This document shows, piece after piece, positions 1 through 8,694 of a stretch of 64,000 nt of DNA. Source of the stretch: Anaeromicropila populeti (GTDB lineage Bacteria; Bacillota; Clostridia; Lachnospirales; Lachnospiraceae); contig NZ_FOYZ01000006.1 in the NCBI RefSeq assembly GCF_900112775.1, positions 1-64,000 of the forward strand, written 5' to 3'. The notes under the pieces were generated by a model. It was not told the DNA's origin and made no database searches. It saw nothing but the letters and a program-made list of their open reading frames with translations. The position numbers and the translations under genes are program-made. Position 1 is the stretch's first letter. Each line of letters begins with the position of its first letter.

Positions 1-217
1 AACCTCTGGTGTATCGGTTGTCTTACCAAAGGCATGGCCGAGTAGCCAAGTTTGGAAGGGATAAACGCTGAAGGCATCTAAGCGTGAAGCCCCCCTCAAG
101 ATAAGATATCCCTGCCGAAAGGCAATAAGACCCCTTGCAGACTACGAGGTAGATAGGTCAGAGGTGGAAGTGTGGCAACACATGGAGCTGACTGATACTA
201 ATAGGTCGAAGGCTTAA
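1..217 (+). rRNA. 23S ribosomal RNA, 3' end (partial)
   Basis: The first ~217 bases match the conserved 3' end of bacterial 23S rRNA: the stretch around 80-110, the GGTAGATAGGTCAGAGGTGGAAG-like region near 146-170, and the terminal helix ending ACTAATAGGTCGAAGGCTTAA. The gene enters from the left edge. No 5S gene and no tRNA follow; the transcript meets a terminator about 50 nt later. The exact mature 3' end is an estimate. Confidence 0.95.
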
Positions 218-267
218 TCAAAAAGTTTGGATGAATACAGTGTGTAGTTTTGAAGGTATAGGAAAGA

Positions 268-291
268 GGCAGCCGAAAGGCTGTTTTTTTT
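268..291 (+). terminator. rRNA operon terminator
   Basis: Perfect 5-bp stem CAGCC/GGCTG with a GAAA tetraloop (270-283) followed by eight T. It lies directly after the 23S gene and closes the rRNA operon without a 5S gene. Confidence 0.85.
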
Positions 292-390
292 GCGTGTAAT
301 AGGAGTTGAAAAGAAATTTCTAATAAAAAGGCGTTAAAAATAGCAATATAGCCATTTTTAACACCAATAGGAAATTTTAAAATAGTATTA

Positions 391-588
391 TTAGAAAAAA
401 GAATCGTGATCACTAAGCTTTGAAACAAAGTTCTGCATTTCCTTTTTTGAATGAATGTCATGGGTTTTATTGATAATTTGCTGCTGCGACGGTTTATCTA
501 ACCCAGAAAAATAGGACATGGCATCCAGATTCTGTGCTAATGCCATACCAAATCCAATTGGAATATCCTGATCATTTAATATACTCAT
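391..588 (-). CDS. small conserved hypothetical protein (65 aa)
   Basis: A 65-residue soluble protein beginning MSILNDQDIPIGFGMALAQN, with a GGAGGTA ribosome binding site 6-7 nt before the ATG. The composition is that of a real protein: amphipathic helices and a Q/K-rich middle (QQQIINKTHDIHSKKEMQNF). It resembles small uncharacterised Firmicutes proteins with this N-terminus, but I cannot assign a function. It stands alone between the rRNA terminator and the M23 peptidase gene. Confidence 0.75.
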   Translation of the reverse strand: MSILNDQDIPIGFGMALAQNLDAMSYFSGLDKPSQQQIINKTHDIHSKKEMQNFVSKLSDHDSFF

Positions 589-676
589 GCTAGTACCTCC
601 AAATAAGTCATCAAAATAGAATTAATATATACTTTGGATAGTATTTGCACTTATACGATAAAATATAGAAAAAAAT

Positions 677-1792
677 TCAGGATATTTCATCTTTTTTTAA
701 AAAGTCCCAGAGACGAAATAGAAAACGATTTTTCTTTTTTGCAAGATGCTCTTGATAACTGGTAACTGCTGGGTCTTTCATGTTATATACTCGGGTATAT
801 TCTTTAGAATTTTCCATTTGTGCAGTTTCAGATTTGTTTTTACATAAAAATTTAGTTAATGCATAACAATCAATCCATATCTCATTATTGCCTTCTTTTT
901 GAGATTCATTAAAAATAAGTTGTATACCAAAATGCAAATGCGAGGTGTCAATATTGTTTGTGTTTTCTTTGTTACTGTATCCAGTTCTTCCAAGATATCC
1001 AATTACATCACCTGCTGAAACGACACTGCCAATAGTTAAAGATGTATTATAAGGTAAATCCTTTCTTAAGTGTGCATAATAATAATAACGTTTTTTATCA
1101 AAACTTCTGATACCTAAACGCCATCCGCCATACTGGTTCCATCCCATTGCTTCAACATAGCCAGATTCAACAGCAATAATAGGTGTTCCAGTAGAACCCA
1201 TTAAGTCGTGGCCAAGATGCTGTCTCTTAAATCCATAAGACCTGGAAACACCAAAATCATCATAATCATTATAATAATATCCTTTAGCAATTGGAGAAAA
1301 TCCTTTTAGGCCGTATTTTTCAACCCATATTTTGTGTCCTGGTTCAGTTTCAGAATAGGTTTCAACTTCATACTCCCCGACTAATCCACCCAGCACAGCA
1401 TTATATGCTTCCAGATAGTAAGAATAATACTTTAGATTTTCTGTCAGAGAGTCCATTGTAGCATCCTTATTTTTTAGTTCTTCAACAACTTTGCTCATCT
1501 GAGTGCTTGTCGAATTAGAAAATTGACCTCCTGTTTTTGCTGCACAATATGCCAGTAGTTCTATCCAGTTAATATGTACCTCTTCACCATAAGACTCTAC
1601 ATCATAAGTATATGCCAAATCTAAGGCATGATAACTTACTGTAAAATCAACCCATTTTATATAGTTCTTTTGAGGCGAAAAAGTAGGAATTATATTAGCA
1701 TTTGTCTTTGATAAGGTAAGACATAGCACAAGTATTAATAGTACGGCTAACTCAGCAAAAATAGCTTTTTTAGTGAAATATTTTTTATTCAT
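677..1792 (-). CDS. M23-family (LytM-type) peptidoglycan peptidase, membrane anchored
   Basis: Zinc metallopeptidase of the M23/LytM family, which cuts peptide cross-links in peptidoglycan. The conserved metal motifs are visible: HxxxD (HLGHDLMG) and HxH (SHLHFG), with the central AHL after a Tyr-rich strand. An N-terminal hydrophobic segment (about residues 9-28) acts as signal anchor, so the enzyme should face the wall. The middle ~170 residues before the peptidase domain are a family-specific linker. I chose the ATG at 1792 (MNKKYFTKKA) because it has an AGGT-type site upstream; the longer ORF to 1885 would overlap the divergent gene and lacks a site. Monocistronic as far as can be seen. 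Confidence 0.85.
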   Translation of the reverse strand: MNKKYFTKKAIFAELAVLLILVLCLTLSKTNANIIPTFSPQKNYIKWVDFTVSYHALDLAYTYDVESYGEEVHINWIELLAYCAAKTGGQFSNSTSTQMSKVVEELKNKDATMDSLTENLKYYSYYLEAYNAVLGGLVGEYEVETYSETEPGHKIWVEKYGLKGFSPIAKGYYYNDYDDFGVSRSYGFKRQHLGHDLMGSTGTPIIAVESGYVEAMGWNQYGGWRLGIRSFDKKRYYYYAHLRKDLPYNTSLTIGSVVSAGDVIGYLGRTGYSNKENTNNIDTSHLHFGIQLIFNESQKEGNNEIWIDCYALTKFLCKNKSETAQMENSKEYTRVYNMKDPAVTSYQEHLAKKKNRFLFRLWDFLKKDEIS

Positions 1793-1892
1793 ATTGACCT
1801 CGAATATGAAATGTGATACTATTCTATGATAAAAATAGAAATATATTACTAATATTGTTAGTTTGAATAACAGATGGAGAGGCAAATCAAAT

Positions 1893-3059
1893 ATGAATGC
1901 AATGGATAATTATATCATACAATACTTTAATGAATTTAATCAAATTAGTTTTATGGTTAAGTACAAGGGAGAAAAACATATAATTGGAAAAGATAAACCA
2001 AGGTTTACAGTAAACCTTTTGAAAGAAATCCCTAAGAAGGATTTATTAAATAGTACATCATTAGCATTAGGAGAAGCTTATATAAAAGGAGACTTGGTAG
2101 TGGAAGAAAATATATTTCAGGTACTGCCATATTTTTTGAGTCAGATAGATAAATTTTCTTTAAATAAATATTTATTAAAAAAACTTCAATTGAGCTCGCA
2201 TAGTAAGTATCATGAGAAAGCCAATGCATCCTATCACTATGATATTGGAAATGATTTTTTTAAGTTATGGCTAGATGATACTATGAGCTATTCCTGTGGA
2301 TATTTTAGACAAGATAATAACACCTTATATGAGGCACAAATCAATAAAACCCATTATGTCTTAGAGAAACTTTGCCTGCAAGAAGGGATGTCTGTACTAG
2401 ACATTGGTTGTGGCTGTGGTTTTCTATTACTGGAAGCAGCAAAAAAGTATAAGGTAAAAGGATATGGGATTACTTTAAGTAAAGAGCAGTATAAAGAATT
2501 TCAGCAAAAAATCGAAGAAGAAAAGCTGGAGGATATGGTTACGGTCCGATATTTTGATTATCGAGATATTTCACGGTTTGACAAAAAGTTTGATCGTGTT
2601 GTCAGTATTGAAATGCTGGAGCATGTTGGGAGGGAAAACTATGATATATTTATCAAAACCTTATGTAATGTTCTAAAACCAGACGGGCTAGTACTCCTTC
2701 ATTTTATAAGTTCCCTGGAAGAACGTTCAGGCGATCCTTGGATTAGAAAATATATTTTTCCAGGAGGCGTAGTACCAAGCCTGCGGGAAGTTGTCTGGCA
2801 ATTGGGAGAAAACAAATTACAGATACTAGATGTGGAAAACCTAAGACTTCATTACTGTAAAACTTTACGATGCTGGTATGATCAATTTCAAAAAAACCGT
2901 CAGGAGATAGAAGAAAAATTTGGAGAAAGATTTGTACGTACATGGGAGCTGTATTTATGTTCTTGTGAGGCTGCATTTCAAAATGGAATTATTAGTCTGC
3001 ATCAGATTTTATTATGTAATGGAACAGGAAATAAGCTGCCCGCTGTAAGGTGGTATTGA
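1893..3059 (+). CDS. cfa: cyclopropane-fatty-acyl-phospholipid synthase family methyltransferase
   Basis: SAM-dependent enzyme that adds a methylene bridge to unsaturated acyl chains of membrane phospholipids. The family signature is clear: YHYDIGNDFFKLWLD, the SAM-binding loop VLDIGCGCGF, then SIEMLEHVGRENY and a C-terminal LRHY-like region (LRLHYCKTLRCWYDQF). Length of 388 residues from the ATG at 1893 is normal for the family. That start has GGAGAGG about 10 nt upstream; the ATG at 1863 has none. Divergent from the M23 peptidase gene. I cannot see which cyclopropane or methylated fatty acid is formed. Confidence 0.88.
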   Translation: MNAMDNYIIQYFNEFNQISFMVKYKGEKHIIGKDKPRFTVNLLKEIPKKDLLNSTSLALGEAYIKGDLVVEENIFQVLPYFLSQIDKFSLNKYLLKKLQLSSHSKYHEKANASYHYDIGNDFFKLWLDDTMSYSCGYFRQDNNTLYEAQINKTHYVLEKLCLQEGMSVLDIGCGCGFLLLEAAKKYKVKGYGITLSKEQYKEFQQKIEEEKLEDMVTVRYFDYRDISRFDKKFDRVVSIEMLEHVGRENYDIFIKTLCNVLKPDGLVLLHFISSLEERSGDPWIRKYIFPGGVVPSLREVVWQLGENKLQILDVENLRLHYCKTLRCWYDQFQKNRQEIEEKFGERFVRTWELYLCSCEAAFQNGIISLHQILLCNGTGNKLPAVRWY

Positions 3060-3072
3060 GAAGATAAAGGAA

Positions 3073-3101
3073 TTGCATATTCCAATTTTTCCTGCTACAA
3101 T
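3073..3101 (+). promoter_or_regulatory. sigma-A promoter of the histidine phosphatase/maf unit
   Basis: TTGCAT (3073-3078), 17-nt spacer, TACAAT (3096-3101) with an extended -10 TG. A 5-bp inverted repeat GGAAT/ATTCC overlaps the -35. Confidence 0.6.
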
Positions 3102-3127
3102 AAAATAAGAATTAATCAGGAGGGAAT

Positions 3128-3772
3128 ATGCGAATATATTTAATTAGACATGCCAGGCAGGAAAGTATACTATGTAATGATAATACAGGATTAAGCGAAA
3201 TCGGAAAAGAACAGGCAACACTGGTTGGACAGAGATTAAGCTCATATCATATTGATGCATTATATTGTAGTGATCTCATGCGGGCGAAGGAAACGGCACA
3301 TATTATACAAGAACAGATTTGTAAACGGATGAACCAAATACTTTCTATACAAGAACGACGTGGATTAAGGGAGTCTGATTTTGGAGAATTGACGGGACAA
3401 AAAGATGAAGATATTCAGAGCAGATATGGCGAGTTTATGGAATCAAGGTATCATGAGAAGGAAGACTGGGCATATCCAGGCGGTGAAAGTGGTAAACAGG
3501 TTTTTAACAGAGTCAAACCTGTACTGGATGAGATAACGGCAGCAAGCTATAAAAATATTGCAATTGTTACACATGGTGGAACAATACGCGTAATATTAGC
3601 TGAACTGTTGCAGGGCAGTCAGGCAAACCGCCTGCTTTTTGGAAAATATCTTGAGAGAGGTGGCTTTACCGAACTATATTATGATGAGAAAAAGAAGAGA
3701 TTCTATTTAGAACGCTTTAATGATTATGCACATTTAGAGATAAAGAACGATTTATTGATGAGAAAGGAATAG
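3128..3772 (+). CDS. histidine phosphatase family protein (phosphoglycerate mutase-like)
   Basis: Branch-1 histidine phosphatase of 214 residues. The catalytic N-terminal motif is LIRHARQ (phosphohistidine at H8, with A in place of the usual G of RHG), and the second catalytic His is in IVTHGGTIR. Arg residues in LYCSDLMRAKETA complete the pocket. Substrate unknown; relatives act on alpha-ribazole phosphate, phosphoglycerate or other phosphoesters. The AGGAGG site is 5 nt before the ATG. maf starts 4 nt after the stop, so the two genes form one unit. Confidence 0.85.
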   Translation: MRIYLIRHARQESILCNDNTGLSEIGKEQATLVGQRLSSYHIDALYCSDLMRAKETAHIIQEQICKRMNQILSIQERRGLRESDFGELTGQKDEDIQSRYGEFMESRYHEKEDWAYPGGESGKQVFNRVKPVLDEITAASYKNIAIVTHGGTIRVILAELLQGSQANRLLFGKYLERGGFTELYYDEKKKRFYLERFNDYAHLEIKNDLLMRKE

Positions 3773-3776
3773 GAAG

Positions 3777-4388
3777 ATGTTTACACTTATATTAGCGTCT
3801 GGGTCACCAAGACGAAAAGAAATTCTGGAACAATGCAAGATAGAATATAAAGTGATTGTCAGTGAGGTAGAGGAAAAAATCAGTTCATCAGAACCAGCTG
3901 AAGCAGCGAAGGAGCTGGCGTTTCAAAAGGCAGATGATGTTGCAGGAAAACTTGAAACAGAAGGAGAATATATTGTCCTGGGCGCAGACACGATTGTTGT
4001 ATTGGAAGACGATATTTTAGGTAAACCCCTAAATGAAAAAGATGCATTCTTTATGTTAAAGAGAATACAAAATAACACACATGCAGTCTATACAGGTGTA
4101 GCTGTAATGGTAATAAGGGATGGAAAAGTGGTACAGACAATTTCATTTGCTTCTGAAACAAAAGTTTCTGTGTCGGAGTTAACAGAAGATGAAATATCGG
4201 AGTATATATCGACAGGAGAACCAATGGATAAGGCAGGGGCATATGCAATTCAAGGAATATTTGCCAAGTACGTGAAAAAAATTGAGGGTAATTATAATAA
4301 TGTTGTTGGATTGCCAATTTCTGATATTTATGAAATGCTGAAAAGTCAAGGAATCAATCTTGATAAAAGGGAATTTTGCCAGAACTGA
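3777..4388 (+). CDS. maf: Maf-family nucleoside triphosphate pyrophosphatase
   Basis: House-cleaning enzyme that hydrolyses non-canonical or methylated NTPs, linked to septum arrest in Bacillus. The Maf signature LILASGSPRRKEIL opens the protein, followed by VLGADTIVVLEDDILGKP and the YAIQGIFAKYVKKIEGNYNNVVGLP region that binds substrate. The 203 residues match the usual length. Directly behind the histidine phosphatase gene with a GGAAG site in the gap. Confidence 0.93.
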   Translation: MFTLILASGSPRRKEILEQCKIEYKVIVSEVEEKISSSEPAEAAKELAFQKADDVAGKLETEGEYIVLGADTIVVLEDDILGKPLNEKDAFFMLKRIQNNTHAVYTGVAVMVIRDGKVVQTISFASETKVSVSELTEDEISEYISTGEPMDKAGAYAIQGIFAKYVKKIEGNYNNVVGLPISDIYEMLKSQGINLDKREFCQN

Positions 4389-4443
4389 TAAAGTGATTTA
4401 TTGGATAGATATTTAAAAAGAATATGAAATGGGAAGAGTGGTT

Positions 4444-5733
4444 ATGTTAAAAAAGAATTTTAGGGCAGGAGGAAAACTGAAAGGAACCCTTATTATTTTA
4501 TTGTGCATTTTAGGGGGGATTTTCATATATAGAATAATAGGAAAGCAGTATAGTATAATGCTTTCACCTAAGACAGATGTCATACAAGAGACAGAAAGGA
4601 TAGAAAAGACCTTAGCTCCAACTGAAAAAGTGGAAGTGATTTCTACCAAGAAACCAGAGGAAGATCAACATGTGGCGGCCTCAGAGGAACCAAGCGTGAC
4701 AGTAAGTGAGATACCGTCTGAAAGTGAAGGAAGAGAACCAGTTAAAGTAAAAGGCATATACGTATCAGGACCTATGGCAGGTACGGGTGAACCATTTGAT
4801 AAGCTGATTGAATTAGTAGATACAACAGAATTGAATGCAATGGTAATTGATGTGAAAAATGATAATGGTGAAATCACATATAAGATGAACTTGGAACAGG
4901 CAAAAGAAATGGAAGCTACAGTCAGATATATACCTGATATGAAAGAACTGGTTAAGCGTCTTAAGAAAAAGAATATTTATTTAATTGCAAGGGTTGTGGC
5001 TTTTAAGGATCCGATATTTGCAAAGAAAAATCCATCTTTAGCATTACAAGATAAAAATGGAACTCTATTTCAAGATAGAAATGGACTGGAATGGATTAAT
5101 CCCTATAAAAAGAAAGCGTGGGAGTATTTGGCTGATGTAGCTAAAAACGCAGCTGAACTGGGATTTGATGAAATTCAGTTTGATTACATTCGGTTTCCAA
5201 CAGAAAAAGGAATAAACCAGGTCATATTTGGAGAGGAAGCAGAGGGTAAAACAAAGAGAGAGGTGATTACAGAATTTGCAAACTATATGTATGAGACATT
5301 GAATCCATTGGGGGTATTTGTATCAGCAGATGTGTACGGAACTATTATCAATAGTGAAGTGGATAGTAAGTTAGTAGGGCAGAGCTATACGAAGCTGGCA
5401 GCTAAGTTAGATTATATTTGCCCTATGATTTATCCTTCCCACTATGCAAATGGAAGTTACGGAATAGATAATCCAAATGCAGAGCCGTACAAGATGATAC
5501 GCAATGCGTTAGAGCAGTCAACACAGGTTCTTGAGGCTTCTGCGTTTCCAAAACATCAAGCAGTAATCAGGCCATGGCTTCAGGATTTTACCGCAAGTTG
5601 GCTAAAACCACGAATAGAATATAGTGAAGTGGAGGTAAGAGAGCAAATAAAAGCGGTTTATGAGGCTGGCTTTGATGAGTGGATTTTGTGGAATGGTTCT
5701 AATCAATATACAGAAAAAGCTTTAGAAAAATAG
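4444..5733 (+). CDS. putative glycoside hydrolase (DUF4015 / GH13-like fold), membrane anchored
   Basis: N-terminal basic stretch, one hydrophobic segment (about residues 13-30 of the protein from 4444), then a Glu/Pro/Ser-rich linker of ~80 residues, then a ~320-residue TIM-barrel-like domain. Recognisable blocks are KGIYVSGPMAG, LNAMVIDVKNDNGEI, DEIQFDYIRFPTE, VSADVYGT and DYICPMIYPSHY, as in the putative glycosyl hydrolase family formerly DUF4015. It is expected to be extracytoplasmic. The ATG at 4444 has GGGAAGAG upstream and gives a normal signal anchor; 4429 is an alternative. Substrate cannot be inferred. Confidence 0.82.
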   Translation: MLKKNFRAGGKLKGTLIILLCILGGIFIYRIIGKQYSIMLSPKTDVIQETERIEKTLAPTEKVEVISTKKPEEDQHVAASEEPSVTVSEIPSESEGREPVKVKGIYVSGPMAGTGEPFDKLIELVDTTELNAMVIDVKNDNGEITYKMNLEQAKEMEATVRYIPDMKELVKRLKKKNIYLIARVVAFKDPIFAKKNPSLALQDKNGTLFQDRNGLEWINPYKKKAWEYLADVAKNAAELGFDEIQFDYIRFPTEKGINQVIFGEEAEGKTKREVITEFANYMYETLNPLGVFVSADVYGTIINSEVDSKLVGQSYTKLAAKLDYICPMIYPSHYANGSYGIDNPNAEPYKMIRNALEQSTQVLEASAFPKHQAVIRPWLQDFTASWLKPRIEYSEVEVREQIKAVYEAGFDEWILWNGSNQYTEKALEK

Positions 5734-5756
5734 CGGTACCTTATAAAATAGGAATA

Positions 5757-5765
5757 TGATATAAT
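5757..5765 (+). promoter_or_regulatory. extended -10 promoter of the lipoprotein gene
   Basis: TGATATAAT (TG at 5757, TATAAT 5760-5765). No convincing -35, as is usual for extended -10 promoters. Confidence 0.55.
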
Positions 5766-5800
5766 GTAGAAGTATGCTCAAGTGTAAAAGTGTTTGAAAG

Positions 5801-5838
5801 GGAAGGAGGATACTTAACAGATTGTTAAGTAAACAAAT
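5801..5838 (+). promoter_or_regulatory. Shine-Dalgarno separated from the start by an 8-bp hairpin
   Basis: GGAAGGAGGA (5801-5810) is a near-perfect SD but lies 28 nt before the ATG. Between them, ACTTAACA (5812-5819) and TGTTAAGT (5823-5830) form a perfect 8-bp inverted repeat with a 3-nt loop. Folding the hairpin would bring the SD to about 9 nt from the ATG. Confidence 0.55.
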
Positions 5839-6924
5839 ATGAAAAAAAGATTAAGACAGTTATTTTTAATTACTATTATTGCGGTATCTTCGGTCATTTT
5901 GTCAGGCTGCTATGGAGGGCAGACAGTAACAATGATGGTGAATGAAGATGGTACAGGTAAAATGGGGTATGAGGTTTGTATTGATGAAGAAACCTATAAT
6001 GAATTATATGATGGGGAAGCGACAGATGAAAGCCAAATGGAACAAAGTGGATTTACAAAATCTACAAAAATGATTGAGGGTAAAAATTATGTTTGCTTTA
6101 AAAAGCTTATTGAAGTATCTTCTCTGGATGAAATGAAAGAAATTTTAGTATCTCAGTCAGCATTTAGCAAAACATTTATGTCCGAAGAGGAAGTAACGGA
6201 AAGTGATTCAGAGGGATTTTTAGAAAATGTAGAACTTAAAAAAGATTTTTTTAGGGGAGTTTATAAAGCAATTATGACTCCAGAGGAAAAAGAAGAATTT
6301 GACTCTTCAGAATATATGACGGATTATGATATGTTCACTAATATATCATTATCTTTTGCTAAGGAAATAACAGCTACAAATGGTGAGTTAAGTTCAGATA
6401 AGAAAACTGTCACATGGAAAATGGAGTACAATACCTATGACTTTTTGTGCTATGCAACTACTGCAAGTGAGGATATTGAGTCAGTGACTGGAAAGGATGA
6501 AACGGCACCAGTAATCTCAGGAGTTAAGAATAATCAGCTTGCAAGAAAAACAGTATGTATTAAATGTAATGATTATAGTGGTATTAAGAGTGTAACATTA
6601 AACGGAAGCAGCATTGGGAATGAACACTATGTGACAAAAGCGGGAACATACACAGTAACAGCAACAGATAATTATGATAATGCAACATCGGTAACTTTTA
6701 CAATAGACACTACCCGGCCAAAGGTTTCTGGTGTTACAAGTGGAAAGACTTATAAAAAGAACAAAACCATTAAATTTACCGATAAGAGTGGAATAAAATC
6801 AGCTAAGTTAAATGGAAAGACGATTAAATCAGGATATGTTGTGAAAAAATCAGGTACATATACCTTAAAAGTTACAGATAAAGCAGGAAATGTAAAAACA
6901 GTTAAATTTAAAATTAAAAAATAA
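5839..6924 (+). CDS. lipoprotein with C-terminal Ig-like repeats
   Basis: Signal peptide with lipobox LSGC (Cys at residue 24), so a membrane-attached surface lipoprotein of 361 residues. Residues ~25-215 form a domain of the LppM-like kind (TVTMMVNEDGTGKMGYEV opening; not assigned further). Residues ~225-361 hold two bacterial Ig-like repeats, each with the pattern SGIKS..LNG..I...YVVTKAGTYT.TATD (ends DNYDNATSVTF and DKAGNVKTVKF). These usually act as stalks or in cell-surface binding. Followed by a strong terminator, so monocistronic. Confidence 0.8.
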   Translation: MKKRLRQLFLITIIAVSSVILSGCYGGQTVTMMVNEDGTGKMGYEVCIDEETYNELYDGEATDESQMEQSGFTKSTKMIEGKNYVCFKKLIEVSSLDEMKEILVSQSAFSKTFMSEEEVTESDSEGFLENVELKKDFFRGVYKAIMTPEEKEEFDSSEYMTDYDMFTNISLSFAKEITATNGELSSDKKTVTWKMEYNTYDFLCYATTASEDIESVTGKDETAPVISGVKNNQLARKTVCIKCNDYSGIKSVTLNGSSIGNEHYVTKAGTYTVTATDNYDNATSVTFTIDTTRPKVSGVTSGKTYKKNKTIKFTDKSGIKSAKLNGKTIKSGYVVKKSGTYTLKVTDKAGNVKTVKFKIKK

Positions 6925-6938
6925 CTTGTAATTCTAAT

Positions 6939-6966
6939 AAAGGATCAGCGTGTGCTGATCCTTTAT
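6939..6966 (+). terminator. intrinsic terminator after the lipoprotein gene
   Basis: 11-bp perfect stem AAAGGATCAGC (6939-6949) / GCTGATCCTTT (6954-6964) with loop GTGT. Confidence 0.8.
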
Positions 6967-6974
6967 TGGTTGTA

Positions 6975-7003
6975 CTGACAAATAGAGTGATGTGTGATAT
7001 AAT
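6975..7003 (+). promoter_or_regulatory. sigma-A promoter of the PPTase gene
   Basis: CTGACA (6975-6980), 17-nt spacer, TATAAT (6998-7003) with upstream TG. Confidence 0.75.
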
Positions 7004-7036
7004 ATTCAAAAATTTGTTTTTATTCAAGGAGGAAAA

Positions 7037-7738
7037 ATGCTTCAATTATATGCTATTTTAGTGCCACAGCATTTTGACGAAGAGAACTTTAATTATCTGA
7101 AGACATTTGTTTCAGAAAAGAGACAGAATAGAATTGAGAAGTATTATAAGAGAGAAGATAAGCTTCGTTCCCTTCTGGCTGAACTATTATTACGGTATGT
7201 GTTGCAGAAGAATGTAAAAATGAATGGCCAGGAGATTCAGTTTTCTTATAACGAGTGGGGAAAGCCAGAACTATGTGGGCAAGATAGACTCTATTTCAAT
7301 TTATCTCACTCTGGTAACTGGGTTATATGTGGTGTAGGTGATTCAATTCTGGGAGTTGACGTGGAAGAAAGCAGGGAAAAAAATTTAAATCTGGCAGAAA
7401 GATTTTTTGCAGCAGAAGAATATGAGGAGATACTAAGTCATCCGAAGGAGGAGCAGCTGAAACAGTTTTATAAATACTGGACACTGAAGGAAAGTTACAC
7501 AAAAGCGGAAGGAAAAGGACTGTCTATCCCATTAGATTCTTTTTTGTTTCGTTTTTATAATGAAGATATTATGTTAATAACAGATGGAGTAAAAGCAGAT
7601 GAATATTTATTTCAGGTTTACGAAATAGATGAACTACATACTGCGGCAGTCTGTTGGACAGGCAGCAGGGAAGAACTATTTCAGACAAAAATAAACTGTA
7701 TTAGTGTGGATGAAATAATGCAATGGAAATTTAATTAA
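7037..7738 (+). CDS. 4'-phosphopantetheinyl transferase, Sfp type
   Basis: Transfers the 4'-phosphopantetheine arm from CoA to carrier proteins of NRPS/PKS or fatty acid systems. Sfp-type signatures: FNLSHSGNWVICGV, GVDVEESR with the Mg-binding Asp/Glu, and the WTLKESYTKAEGKGL motif. 233 residues is the Sfp size rather than the ~120 of AcpS. AAGGAGG lies 6 nt before the ATG. No NRPS or PKS module is present in the window; the nearest possible partners are the stand-alone condensation-domain protein at 11578 and the PksB-like hydrolase at 25502, neither adjacent. Confidence 0.9.
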   Translation: MLQLYAILVPQHFDEENFNYLKTFVSEKRQNRIEKYYKREDKLRSLLAELLLRYVLQKNVKMNGQEIQFSYNEWGKPELCGQDRLYFNLSHSGNWVICGVGDSILGVDVEESREKNLNLAERFFAAEEYEEILSHPKEEQLKQFYKYWTLKESYTKAEGKGLSIPLDSFLFRFYNEDIMLITDGVKADEYLFQVYEIDELHTAAVCWTGSREELFQTKINCISVDEIMQWKFN

Positions 7739-7821
7739 AAATAAAAATCTGTCCATGAATTTACAATATTTGTATGAGTGCGGTGGTATACTTTTTATAC
7801 AAATATGGAAAGGAGTTTAAT

Positions 7822-8592
7822 ATGGGCAGATCTTTTTTTATTAAAAAAATTAACCTGAAGAGACATCAGATGTGTGTACTTCCTTTATTGCTATTAGGAT
7901 TTTGTATATACTTATTTGATGTACCAATTCATTCACAAGATGAAACTATTAACTTTTATGAGAGCTTTGAAGGAACATTGTCTTCTAAGTCTGAAGAAGG
8001 AAGTTTTTTTCAAATGCATAATCTTGTTGTTGAGGAATCCTATCAGTTTCAAATGAAAATAGAGCTGGAGGGGATAGCAGCAGAAGGCACTTGTGAAATT
8101 CAGGTTAATCTTACAAAAGATGAGGCTCATTCTTTAAGTTTTAACGGGATTACATTATCAGAAAATACACGGGAGTATAGTTGTCAGCCTATTTTACCGA
8201 GAGGCAGCTATTTGATTGAAATTCATCTATTGAATAAAATAAACAAGCCAGTTAACTATAAAGTGAGTTTTTTTTATGAAAAGCAGATAGAAGAAAAAGA
8301 TTACTTTGAGGAAGCGGATGTGTGGTTTACTAATCCAGAATTCAGACTGATTATTCCTGAAACTATAAAAAAAAGCAAAAAGTGCAGATTTGATTTATCG
8401 AGATACTTGAAGATTGATTCGTGGATTACTATCGATTCTGATGAGATATGCTGGAGCAGCAGTAATTCTGATATTTTAAAGATAAGTAGAGCTGGAAAGG
8501 CAACACCGGTGCATCAGGGGAGTGTATACATTTCTGCTGCATTGAGTAATGGAAAGATGGCAAGGTGTAAAATTATAGTTTCTGAAAAATAA
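7822..8592 (+). CDS. secreted/anchored protein with C-terminal BIG2-like domain
   Basis: From the ATG at 7822 (AAAGGAG 7 nt upstream) the protein is 256 residues: a positively charged N-terminus, one hydrophobic segment (MCVLPLLLLGFCIYLF), an extracellular all-beta region, and a C-terminal domain with the BIG2 bacterial Ig-like pattern (WITIDSDEICWSSSNSDILKIS... GSVYISAALSNGKMARCKIIV). Function unknown; likely a surface adhesin or sensor fragment. The longer reading from 7774 has no ribosome site. Confidence 0.7.
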   Translation: MGRSFFIKKINLKRHQMCVLPLLLLGFCIYLFDVPIHSQDETINFYESFEGTLSSKSEEGSFFQMHNLVVEESYQFQMKIELEGIAAEGTCEIQVNLTKDEAHSLSFNGITLSENTREYSCQPILPRGSYLIEIHLLNKINKPVNYKVSFFYEKQIEEKDYFEEADVWFTNPEFRLIIPETIKKSKKCRFDLSRYLKIDSWITIDSDEICWSSSNSDILKISRAGKATPVHQGSVYISAALSNGKMARCKIIVSEK

Positions 8593-8604
8593 GCGCATTT
8601 TATA

Positions 8605-8633
8605 TTGACACGAACACTTGTTCGTGTTATGAT
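8605..8633 (+). promoter_or_regulatory. promoter with embedded LexA (SOS) box
   Basis: TTGACA (8605-8610), 17-nt spacer, TATGAT (8628-8633). The spacer starts with CGAACACTTGTTCG (8611-8624), part of a perfect 8-bp inverted repeat ACACGAAC/GTTCGTGT. This fits the Gram-positive LexA box CGAAC-N4-GTTCG with one deviation in the central bases. Repression by LexA and induction by DNA damage are inferred. Confidence 0.7.
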
Positions 8634-8661
8634 ATATATACAGCAGCGGTGTGCTACATAA

Positions 8662-8694
8662 GATACAGTTACTAAGGGACTAAGTGATTGTATC
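8662..8694 (+). other. 12-bp stem-loop in the 5' leader of the SOS unit
   Basis: GATACAGTTACT (8662-8673) can pair with AGTGATTGTATC (8683-8694) including two G-U pairs, leaving a 9-nt loop. It lies 30 nt after the SOS promoter in a ~170-nt leader and has no T-run, so it is probably not a terminator. Role unknown. Confidence 0.45.

Noticed and set aside
198-461. 87-codon open frame on the minus strand
   Set aside because: It overlaps the 23S rRNA end, the terminator and the real small gene at 391-588.
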